Positions 10,334 through 20,110 of a DNA stretch of 64,000 nucleotides are shown piece after piece (position 1 is the first letter of the stretch; each line of letters begins with the position of its first letter). Source of the stretch: Exophiala sp. HKRS030. Lineage: Eukaryota > Ascomycota > Eurotiomycetes > Chaetothyriales > Herpotrichiellaceae. The notes beneath the pieces are model-generated. The model had not been told where the DNA came from. It did no database searches and saw only the letters and a list, made by a program, of their open reading frames with translations. The position numbers and the translations under genes were made by a program. The stretch lies in contig JAHWDD010000001.1 in the NCBI GenBank assembly GCA_023897205.1, forward strand, positions 3,782,001-3,846,000, given 5' to 3'.

Positions 10334-13300
10334 TCACTTTCCAGGCGTGAAGAACTCAGGGGCCTTGCGTTGCCGCTTAGATGCTCGAAGGCTTGGGCTC
10401 GAGCTGGCCTGCGGCGGGCTAGGGGGAAGAGGAGGGTTAGGTGTTCGAAGGGATGAGTTTGTAGAACTCAGTGGACTGTCGGAACCAAGGTCGAGATCAG
10501 GGTCGAGATCAGGGTCGATATCAGGGCTGATGTCACTGTTCTTGGACCCCGACGGCCCGGAGACGTCATTGGTGGCTCGACCTTTCCCCTTGTCCCGCGA
10601 GATCACGATAGAGTAGAAAGGAGGGTCTGGAGTCGTCAAAGGGCCGTGTCCCAGAAGACTACTGACAGACGGGCTCACCACGGGGGCGGCGGGAGGGATC
10701 GAGGACTGTGGTGACCGCAAATGTGACTGTGCTTCGGCAAGATTCTGGTCGAGAGCGAGGCGGCGCACGGAGTGGTGTTGAGATGACTCTTGGAGTCGAG
10801 GAGGGAGGGGGGTTTGTGCTGTTCGATAGGTCAGTGATCAATTCATGGTGTCGTCCTCGAGACACATGTGGAGATCGGCTCTCGGTGAGGCTGTCCAGAG
10901 TTCACATGTGGCCCAGGTACGACATGAGAATCAGGGAACACTTAGGGGGCACTTACTGGTGGATGGGGGCGGGGTCGCTCCGTCCTTGCGAGCGAAGGGG
11001 GCGTGGGATGCCGAAGCGGAACGGTGTGGCTCGTGCAGGTCCATGGTGCGCCACCCGAGACGGCTGGTGCGCATGCCAAAGAATCGACGGATATACTCCT
11101 CGGCGGCCTCGGAAAACTTGCGATTGCGCGAATCTCGGACGTAATCGACACTGACCATGTCGACCACACCTTGGTCCACCGGGGCGGCCTCCAGTGCGGC
11201 GCGAAAATCTTGACCGAGACGGTTCAACGGATCGAATTTCAACGTGTCCTCGCCGATTTCGGCACCGGCAAGGACCTGCGCGAGCATCTTCTCCGTATTG
11301 TTGGCGTAGAGCCACTGGTCATATGTGTCCAGCACACAGACATACACAATGTCTTGAACGTGCTTCTGCCCGAATCGATGAACCCGGCCGAACGCCTGCA
11401 CCTCGATGTTCAAACTGTCCGGCGCGTCGAGGATGAGCACCCGGTGGCACGCATTCTGCAAATTGACGCTCTGTGATGACGAACGGAGGTTGGCGATCAA
11501 GATGCGGACACGGTCGTCCGGGTCGTTAAAAGCCTTAATCATCTCGTCCTTTTCAGCCGTCTTGAGGCTTGTGGTCAAGGAGTAGTTCGAGATACCGAGG
11601 TTGTTCAGGAAACACTCCGTCAGCCACTGTGTTTGAGGCCAATTGACGTAGACGAGCAGCTTATCGTCGTGATCGTAGTTGGCTTCGAGAATCTGTGCAC
11701 AAAGATATCGAAGCTTGATGGACTCTTCGCAACAGTACATTGCCACCCCAATCCGCTCAAACGGCGGTGCCTGGTGTGGTGTGGGTTTGGTTAGGTGATA
11801 ATATTGACTGAAGCCACCGTCCCCGCCGATCTCCCGCCACGTGGCCACGTGTTGAGCTTTGTCTTCATCCTTGACGAGGCCCAACGTGTGGAGGTGCAGG
11901 TCGAAGGTGGAGTGGCACAGGTGCCGGTGGATCCCCATGGCTCGCCCGCCGCGGGCGCCCAGGATGGCTCGACCCGACGTGGTGGCGCCGACCTCGCCCG
12001 TGTAGCCCTTCTGGCTGAGGAAGGGCGCGAACGTCTTCCAGATTTCGTTGTACCGAGCTTGCTCGTACGGAGATTGTTGCAACTCGACCCCCGTGATGCG
12101 ATACCGAGGAACACTGTCTCCGGCGCTGATTTCCTGATCTCCGAGGAGAAATCTGGTCCCCATGGTCGCCTTCACCTGGATGCGAGACAGGATGGGCCGA
12201 AGGATGCGAAAGGCGCCTTCGCCTTTGATCAAGCCTCGATCGAACATGCGAGCATATCGCCTCGGGTTGAACAGGTACGGGTGGAGATCACCGTATTTCT
12301 CCATGTAGTTCGGACAATGGGACTCGACGTCCGAGGCCGTCTCTGACGAATAGGTGCCGATGTCATCCGCCTCAACCTCGTAGTCGTCCAGGGCCGCGAG
12401 GTCTTCGTCGAACGAGTCGTCCCAAAACAGATTGAGTGCCCCCACCAGGTCCCCGGCGTTATTGTGAAGTGTCGTGGCCGTGACGTACCACTTGACAGGC
12501 GCATGCATGAGGTACACCGATTTGAACATCTTCGTGCGAGCGTTTTTGATTCGATGCGCTTCGTCACAGACCACGCGGTGGTAGAGACCCACAAAGTAGG
12601 AGACGTGGTACGTGCCTTCGCTCGACGTCGCCGCGTCGGCCGCCTCAGCCTCTTCGAGTTCGTGGTCTTCGGATGGCTCTTTGTCTTGATGGGGGTCACC
12701 CTGCATGACGGACTCCATCCATTGGAGATGTGTCTTCATCAAAGGATTGTCTGATCGCGGTTGGGGAACTTCTTCGAGGATGCCTAAAGACTGGTCAGTG
12801 AGGGTTCAACGAATGGGGGGGGGGAAAGGTCCATGGAACACATGTGAGAAGAGGAACGGAGTCGATCCGGAATCCACATGTGACCCGAAGATCCCGAGGG
12901 GCATGCTACGTACTGGAAACCTTTTCCGCCTTCTCTTTCGGAGCCTCGAGAAGGGTACGGTGCGCCATCGTATCATACGAGTGAATCACGACGCCAAAGG
13001 CGCTCATGGGGTTGTCGGGGGGAAACGCTTTCTCGATTTCCTCGCGGGCCGCCAGCGGGTTCGTTGGCAAGAGTCGGGATTTCATGTCGAGGTCGCGAGA
13101 GTCGTGCTGTCGGCCATAGAAGACCTTCCATTTCAGGGCGTTGGAAAAGTACTTCAGCAACTCGTCATGCCACACTCGCACCGTGGGCGGCGTGCCGACG
13201 ATGGCGGTCGGTCGAAAATCCAAGTCCTTCTCCCCCGCGAGGTGGCGGCGGAGTTTCTTCAGCCCCGACACATAGATCCCCAGGAGCTGAATGATGGTTT

Positions 13301-15088
13301 TACCCATGCCGCAGTCGAGGCCGTTGATGCCTCCCTTGAGGGGGCCTTCCTCCATTCGCAGCTCCCATGCCGCCACGATGTGCTGCCAGACCTTCGGTCG
13401 GAGTGGGCTCCCGCTGCACGCGGGGTCGATGCCGGTAGGGTGGTCGAGACTGGGTCGAAAGACTTTCTCAGAGTCCAACGTGTCCAGCTGGTCGTCAAAG
13501 GTCAACTCCCGAAGCGCCTCTTGAATGGTCGGAAGTTGAACGGTCACGGTGCTGAGTGAATTACGGACGTCCCAGAAGGCCTTGTTCTTCATGCGTTCGA
13601 CAAAATCTTCATTGTTCTCCGTGGGGAGACGGTTCGCGGCGGAGATCGCTTCGTCGGCGACATCGTCATTTTCATCGGATGGTCGGTCGTGGAGAATGTT
13701 CGCTCGCGAGGCCATGGTTTGCAGGACAAATTTGATCGTCTCGGCGTCCAGCGGAGGGAGTTTGGGGCCAGAATAGTCCTGTCGAAATGTTAGCGAGTCC
13801 GGAATGATTGGACGGGCCCTGCCCAGGTACCACATGTGGAAAGTGGGCGGCGAGACGTGGCCAGTCTCTACATGTGGTACCCGGAGGGGGGGGGGTTACT
13901 TACGTGCTTGCCAGAGAGCCCGGCGGTGGTGTCGTCGAGCGTGTCGCCCGTCTGACCGATCTCGTTGACGAGGTGCTCGGTGGCCGCGGTCGTGTCGAGG
14001 TGGACTGGCGCATTCCACTCAGCAAACTGTTCGTAAAGCAGCTGCGCCTGTGCCTTGGCGGTAGTGATGGGAGCCCGTAAATCGCGCACGTTGGCAGCTT
14101 TGGTGGCAGCTTGGATTTCCTCGTATTCGAGGTAGTTTATCCGTGTACTTTTCACGTCGATTGCATTGTACGCTCCTTTCTGCTTGGCGCCACGGACAAA
14201 GTCGTAGTGTCTGACAAATTTGAGAGCCCGGTAACAGTCTTCGGGAGCTAGCTCATCGAGCCACTGGTCGTTGGCGTCGGCGAGGCGAGTGAATGACTCT
14301 CGAAAGACTTTGGGATCGGCGCGGATGACGTGGATAACAATGGCCACCCAGCAGGCCCGAGCGAAACTCGTGTCGGTCTTGAGGTCATCCCACGTGGGAC
14401 AAGATTCGGTGGCCAGGTTGCCGGTCTTCAACTTGAGCAGATCGTACCAACGGTCACCCGGGATCGCGCCACGCATGTGCTCCATGATGGCATAATCGGC
14501 AATGGTGCTGGTGGGTTTCCAGTCTGGAATCTGAAAACAGTCATCCCGAGCGTCGAAGAACGGTGCTAGGCTGGCGTCATGTCGGTCAATCATATCAGAA
14601 AGACCCTGAGTGGTGTCAAAACCGAGATATCCAGCGAGCTCTCTCTGTTTGCGATGCAGTTGCGACTTGTCGGCTATGACGTTGATGCCAGGAATGTAAG
14701 TCTTCAGCACCACCTCTTTCCACTTCTCTAGGTCTTTGATGCTCTCCGCAGGCGCCTTTCGTCGAGCTAGATTCTTCTTTCGGCGACGTTCCAATACCTT
14801 GTCATCTTGGTCAGTCTTCTGCTTCTTGGCAGCTTGCTGGGACTCCGACGGTTGCTTTCGTTTCGCTGGCGCAGTGCTGGCTTCGGCGAGTGGCGTGTGT
14901 GGTTGGTCCGTGGTGGGCGAGGACCGATCATCTTCCACGGTGGACGGATCTGGTTGAACGATGGCAGATGACGATTGGTGAAGCCCGTCGGACTGGGCGT
15001 CGCTTTGAGTAACCCGATCTTGACTAGTCACCTTCTTCTTGACTGCCTTTTTCTTGGCCGCAGCCTTGCTCTTCTTTTGAGGTGCCAT
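10334..15088 (-). CDS. SNF2-family DNA-dependent ATPase, four exons
   Basis: Model on the minus strand: exons 15088-13904, 13778-12914, 12783-10957 and 10818-10334; every junction is GT-AG and in phase, giving about 1,453 residues. The N terminus is Lys/Ala-rich (KKSKAAAKKKAVKKK), which suggests nuclear localisation. Motif I is GLDCGMGKT (about 548-556), motif II CDEAHRIKN (DEAH about 757-760), motif III a changed VTATTLHNN where most SNF2 proteins have LTGTPLQNN. In the second RecA lobe are LLVYVNWPQ, ANLRSSSQSVNLQNA and the SNF2 signature QAFGRVHRFGQ (about 1147-1156). The C terminus is acidic, then basic (ASKRQRKAPEFF). SNF2 proteins use ATP to translocate on DNA and remodel protein-DNA complexes; the substrate here is unknown. 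The introns (125-138 bp) are longer than the other introns of the island and each holds two YACATGTR motifs. It shares strand and island with the recombinase. Confidence 0.85.
10863..10910. repeat. Paired CACATGTG cores in SNF2 intron 3
   Basis: CACATGTG at 10863-10870 and 10903-10910, 40 bp apart, inside the intron 10819-10956. Both cores are preceded by GTCC and seven bases, so this pair is a direct rather than inverted repeat of the longer consensus. Confidence 0.85.
12839..12882. repeat. Paired CACATGTG cores in SNF2 intron 2
   Basis: CACATGTG at 12839-12846 and 12875-12882, 36 bp apart, inside the intron 12784-12913. Outside the two cores the intron shares little with introns 1 and 3 apart from C-rich stretches. 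Confidence 0.85.
13831..13876. repeat. Inverted pair of YACATGTG cores in SNF2 intron 1
   Basis: CACATGTG at 13831-13838 and TACATGTG at 13869-13876, 38 bp apart, inside the intron 13779-13903. The flanks are inverted: GGTACCACATGTGG on the left and CTACATGTGGTACC on the right. The pair could fold into a stem in the unspliced RNA. Confidence 0.85.
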
Positions 15089-16734
15089 GGTGAAATTAGG
15101 CCCAAGAAGGCAGGGAACACATGTGGAGCTTGGACACCCAATTCCAGGCCCACCGATCTGAATTCTGGCTCACCGTTGGCTAAGTTTCACGGGATCTCTG
15201 TTCGCGCGCGCTCGCGGCGAGGCAGAAGGGTGCTGAAGGTTGACTCTATTTGACTGCTAGAGTTCTAGAGACTGCCGAGAGCCGGGAAGGTTGAATGGGT
15301 GCTGATAGAGAGGGTTGAAGATGATGATGTTGGTACAGGGCTGGGAGGAGGTGTGGGAGAAGGAAAAGGTTGGATCGCCAGGTGAGAGAAAGGTGAGGCA
15401 GTAAACACAGGCGGCGAGCGCCATGCTCATTGTTGAATATGAGCAGTGAATACAAAGCCATCGGTGAATATGGGAGGTGAACATAAAGCCATGTGCCATA
15501 TCTACATGTGGTACTTGGACAAAAGAACCTAGAGCCTTTGGTTGTGTGGCTCAAATCTACATGTAGTCCCTGTTCACTTGCTCATGTAACAATTCATTTT
15601 GATGGAGTGGTGTGACAATGAAAGGACACTCTTTGTCTCACCGTATTGACGCGAGGAGGCAATCCAGAGACTACCATCGCACATTGAGACAATGACAAGT
15701 ATTTGCTCGGTTGAAGGCGGGCTGTAAGTTGGGATTCGTGTCGATGAGTGTTCGTAGGAATCGTTGTGGGAACCGTTGAAAGATTCGTAGCAGGAAGCCA
15801 TTTCACAGACAGCATTACAGGAAGCCCCGCCGAAGTCAGGTTTCATAGTGGTGACAAAGGTCTATATTGAATAATACCAACGGCCTGACTCGAATGCTGT
15901 AATAGCAGTTTCGAAGACCTGTATCTTGTTTGGTGCAGGAAACCCGTTTGTCCAGCAAACGCAAATTCCGACTCACGCTTGCGAATCGGAACGAATCCGC
16001 TGTGTAATCTTTGAAATACCGGTGCGAGACAGTTATGTAAACATGGACTGAAACATGACCGATGATTGGTATTGCCTGAGAACTGGAACAGAGAGAAGAC
16101 TGAGATGTTGGAGAGACTCGGTTGGAAAGGTAGAGAGTCTAATTTGCGGTGGACTCGAGTGATTAAATAAAGAAAAGGAGTTGAGTGACGGTTTGAAGAA
16201 ATGAATCTGAACTGAAGCCTAAGTGACTTGATTGTGAAGTATGCATGAAGTTGACTACGTGGTAAAGCTATGTAACGACCGTATATATATAGTCTGCTTG
16301 TTGGCGTCTCAGTCACGTGCGAGCCAAAGCACGTGCTAATGATCTTGGCACCTCGCAACCACTACCTCATCGCACTTTGCCTGTTTTTCATTTTACGTCG
16401 CATCCTTCATAGAGAATATCATCTAGTCATTCAAGTACGCTCGTTCATCAGTGCTCAGTGCCGATCGGTGTTGCTCAGTGCTGCTCAGTCTGTTCACTAC
16501 TGATCATAACTGAGCATACCCGAGGACCTCTGATCATATCACGTGACCCTTGACTAATCTTCTCAGCACTCTCGGCACTCCTTCCATACCCGGTCAGTGG
16601 CTGTCGTCACAGCTTGGTACGCGGCCTGCTGGTCAGGCCTGTTCGTAACACTTTCCTAACTTCACGCGTTGTCCTTAATGTACATAAGGTGAGCGTGTCC
16701 CCGTCGGAGGTTGTCTTCTTTCTCGTGGCTAACA
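15089..16734. other. SNF2 gene upstream region and spacer
   Basis: About 1.6 kb with no recognisable gene. CACATGTG lies at 15118-15125, 30 bp upstream of the SNF2 start codon, and two more cores at 15503-15510 and 15558-15565; the 15502-15520 copy is, on the reverse strand, GTCCAAGTACCACATGTAG. Minus-strand ORFs at 15246-15846 and 15843-16358 are open but have no recognisable protein features. Around 16440-16510 the words CAGTGCTCAGTGC and CTCAGTGCTGCTCAGT form an imperfect local repeat. Confidence 0.55.
15502..15565. repeat. Two YACATGTR motifs upstream of the SNF2 gene
   Basis: TACATGTG at 15503-15510 and TACATGTA at 15558-15565, 55 bp apart. Read on the reverse strand the first is the best match to the island consensus (GTCCAAGTACCACATGTAG). 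Confidence 0.8.
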
Positions 16735-17290
16735 ATGCCTCAGTATCGAGTTTCGAAAGCTAGTCGCTCTTCTACTTCCCGTCGCCATACCGCCGTCTCC
16801 CGAATTGAGGCTCTGGGTCGCTAGAAGTTCGCCCTGGGCCGTTGTACCCCTTGTCAGAACTCGAACTCCTTGTGTTTCATGTTGGATGGTTATTCAAAAT
16901 GTTCGTTTTGCACCCAAAAAGACGTAAAAGAGTGTGACGAACATTTTTCGCTGAGGAATTTGACGCGCTAACTGCGCAGCGAAATCGACTGGCTGAAGCC
17001 GCTCGCCGGAAGAGCAAGGATATTTAAAGAATGTTAGTAGAGGCTACTCGCATGCAGCTTGCTCTTTCCGATGCCAACGCTGAATGGAAGCGGTTACCCC
17101 GTGAGGCTAATACCTTATTAGATAAGCAGAAGAAATGGTTGAAGAACTAGAACTGTTGGATAAATTGGACCATGTGGATTCTCCCCTAATCATCTTGTCC
17201 ACCTTTTTCGTGGGTTTAGATGATGCTTATTTGAAGCAGATATTTGAGCTAGAGCTGGGCTCCATGTCGTCGTTTCTTGGTTCTATTTCA
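16735..17290 (+). pseudogene. Remains of a Cys-rich, coiled-coil fungal protein gene
   Basis: From ATG at 16735 the frame reads a basic N terminus, a TAG stop near 16822, then GRCTPCQNSNSLCFMLDG and KCSFCTQKDVKECD, that is two CxxC pairs with flanking Cys. After frame changes near 16950 and a further stop it continues in another frame as a Lys/Glu/Ala-rich helix (RNRLAEAARRKSKD, then MQLALSDANAEWKRL). One more shift leads to VEELELLDKLDHVDS. The order, a CxxC zinc-knuckle-like block followed by a coiled coil, is known to me from many unnamed Pezizomycotina proteins found near transposons, often with a GxCxxC...C pattern. At least two stops and two frame shifts show that it is dead. It stands about 520 bp upstream of the dead recombinase copy and on the same strand. 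Confidence 0.6.
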
Positions 17291-17810
17291 ATTTTTAGTC
17301 TTCGGCGAGGTAGATCGGTAAGCCCAGCGAGAGACAAACATGTACGAATTGAGAGAGGACAGAGGAGATTAAATAGATATGGTGCCACTGAATGTCTCTT
17401 TAGAAAGACCTCACGTGATAGTATATTTAGTCTTGTGTGTATTAAACAAGCTCTCAAATGCATCGAAATAACGTCGTATATCACTTGATTACTAGGCTTG
17501 ACTTATTCGATTATAGCTATCGCCGATTTTTTGACCCGATGTGTCCAGATATTAAAGTATCCTTCGAGTTATGCTTGCAAAAACTCAGCCTCGCCGGTAA
17601 TTCCTTGGATCATACCCCGTACGTATCAATATATCTTGGCACTAGATATAGGGAATAGGTACGGAGTACGTCCTCCATTCTTAATCTTCTCTATTTTCTC
17701 TCAATTCTCGTCTGTTTGTCTGTCGTTGATTGCATATGATATTTTGCTGTCTGTTTATGTTCCAACTATAGTCCTGCTCTTATGCAGCTACTATCTTGTC
17801 AGTTTCACAA

Positions 17811-18070
17811 TGGATAATTTTCAACTCGTCTGATGTTGAGGTCCGCGAGAACGAAGCAGAGCCGCCACAAGAATTGGTCGCCGAGCAGTCTCCTCGATCA
17901 TTGAGAATGAAGCCGGTGAACGAGTTCAACCCACCCGAGATGTCGCCAATGCTCTCGGTACCACAGTCAATCGTCGCTATCGGTATGAGTTATTCCGACA
18001 GTCCGCGAGATATACACCTAAAAAATCCACTCTCGTATCGACCAAGTACTTGAGCATATCCAACAAGTGA
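17811..18070 (+). pseudogene. N-terminal relic of a second copy of the tyrosine recombinase gene
   Basis: The intact recombinase at 4670-7576 starts MDDFNSSDIEISEHEEELP. Here, after removal of one extra T near 17820, the sequence reads MDNFNSSDVEVRENEAEPP. A second frame then gives DVANALGTTVNRRYRYELF, matching DVANAPSTAIHRRYWYELF of the intact protein, and ends in AAC AAG TGA at 18070. The intact gene's first intron would begin close to this point. Nothing further downstream resembles the recombinase core, so only the first exon survives, with at least two frame changes. It lies in plus orientation, opposite to the intact copy. The similarity is strong enough to call homology by eye, although the copies are diverged and this is not a recent duplicate. 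Confidence 0.75.
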
Positions 18071-18985
18071 CACATTGGATCGGAAAGCCTTCGAGTTGGA
18101 TGCGTCGAGAGGTAAGAGAAAGCAGAGCAGCATTTCACCGAAGAGACTGACATGGGAGGGATGACTTGAGTTTTCATAGCCAAATAAATAATATCTGACA
18201 TGTCCTACTTCACACCCTGTACCACGAGAACGGTGCCGCCCTCTCTCAGCAAGGGGCGATAGATTCGTAGGTCCATGACGGGGTTTTCCGTCAAACGGTC
18301 CAAAATGGTCACAACGGTGGCGGGGCGCACAAAGCACCGACGTCGAGAGAGCACAAAAGGGAAAGTGGAAGAACAGCCATTACTACCGACTTGGGTACTC
18401 TGGGATACGGACAAAGTATTGACTCACTCACTCTCCTAGACCCCAAGGTTGGCAGCATGTGTCAGGATTACTCCGTAAGTAATGAATGAGTCTTGATGCC
18501 CGTTTTTTTTGCCTGGAAACACAGATCTTGGATGTCGTCATTGGCCGAGCTTGCGGATTAATTTTACGGGTCCAACACACATCTTTAAGGTACTATTGTA
18601 TGTAAGAGTGACTCGCCGTACAGTACTCCGTATTAGTGATTAATATATTATGGGACTCACTGTGCAAAAAGACTCACACACTTTGCTTTGCCCTTCAGAC
18701 TAGATCTACGAGTTACCATTACGACTTGCCAATTCCTCAATCGTCCACAAAAACGTCTCACTTGCTTTACCTTCCCACAGACTATAAGTTAATTAATATC
18801 CCATCAAATCCTCCTTCTCCTCCTCCTCGTCAATACCTACCACCGACTGCCCTCGGACGCAAAAAACCTTGCCCCTCCTCGGAACCCTCCCCCCCTCACG
18901 ATCTCGAAGTCTTGGTTGCACCTTTTTTGTGTTTGCGAAAAAACAAAACATTTTCCAGAAGAACTTGACGAGCGCCGAATAAATC
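18071..18985. other. Spacer at the right edge of the island and TIF6 upstream region
   Basis: About 0.9 kb, no gene seen. It holds two copies of TACTCCGTA (18469-18477, 18624-18632). From about 18790 the plus strand is pyrimidine-rich (repeated cctcc), as is usual just upstream of highly expressed fungal genes, and leads into the TIF6 start. Confidence 0.6.
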
Positions 18986-19978
18986 ATGGCTGTCCGAGCA
19001 CAGGTAAGAACAACAACGTCTCTCTCTCTCCGAGACCGTCGCCCCCCTCCCCCCCCGGCTTGATCGATTAGGGCCCTCCGTACTGACTTGTCGTAGTTTG
19101 AAAACTCCAACGAAGTCGGTGTCTTTGCGAACCTCACAAACTCCTACTGCCTCGTGGCCATCGGGGCCTCGGAAAACTTTTACTCCATCTTCGAATCCGA
19201 ACTGGCCGACCTCATCCCCATCGCCCACTGCACCATCGCAGGCACGAGGATCGTGGGTCGTCTGACGTCTGGGAACAAGAATGGCCTGTTGGTGCCGACC
19301 TCGACGACGGACCAAGAGTTGCAACACTTGCGAAACACGTTACCGGACACGGTGAAGATTGAGAGGATAGAGGAAAGGTTGTCGGCCTTGGGGAATGTCG
19401 TGGCCGCGAATGACCAGTTCGTTCTTTTACCCCCCCCCCTCCTCCCCCCCTCCCTCAACCGCCCAAATTTTACCTCGCCCCGTCTCTGTCAAGCGGCTAT
19501 TTGTCATTTGTCAGGATATGGTCGTCACGTCGTCGTGCAGTCTTTCTGACAGAAACTTCCATCTCATAGTGTCGCCCTCGTCCACCCCGACATTGAACGA
19601 GAAACCGAGGAGATCATCGCAGATGTCCTGGGAGTCGAGGTCTTCAGACAGACCATCGCCGGCAATGTCCTGACGGGTTCCTACATGGCCCTATCGAACC
19701 AGGGCGGCATCGTCCACCCAAAGACGTCGATCCAAGACCAAGACGAACTGAGTTCCTTGCTGCAGGTGCCGCTCGTGGCGGGCAGTGTCAACCGCGGAAG
19801 TTCCGTCGTCGGTGCGGGCATGGTCGTCAACGACTGGCTCGCGGTCACGGGCATGGACACCACGGCCACGGAACTGAGTGTCATTGAAAGCGTCTTCAGA
19901 CTTGGAGAGGGTGGTCCAGGTGGCGTGGACGCAAGAATGAACGCGAACAAGGAGAGCATTGTCGAGAGTTTCTACTAG
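18986..19978 (+). CDS. TIF6: Eukaryotic translation initiation factor 6 (60S anti-association factor)
   Basis: eIF6/Tif6 is needed for late 60S subunit assembly and blocks premature joining of 40S and 60S subunits; it acts in the nucleolus and cytoplasm. Exons are 18986-19003 (MAVRAQ), 19097-19416 and 19571-19978, with phase-consistent GT-AG joins; about 248 residues, the usual length. Family blocks are [84 protein letters not shown] and [20 protein letters not shown]; in each case the reading frame is intact. The second intron (154 bp) contains long C runs. It converges on SET2 with about 130 bp between stop codons. It marks the right conserved border of the accessory island. Confidence 0.97.
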
Positions 19979-20110
19979 GAATCGCATTGCTTGCATTGCT
20001 TTGCATCACGGCTTCTTCTCTACCTGCCTGCCAACCAGAGGGGTCTTCTCTCCAATTGTTGCCCCAAAGCATCTGTTTACTAGAATCACACATTCCTCGC
20101 ATCACGGCCT

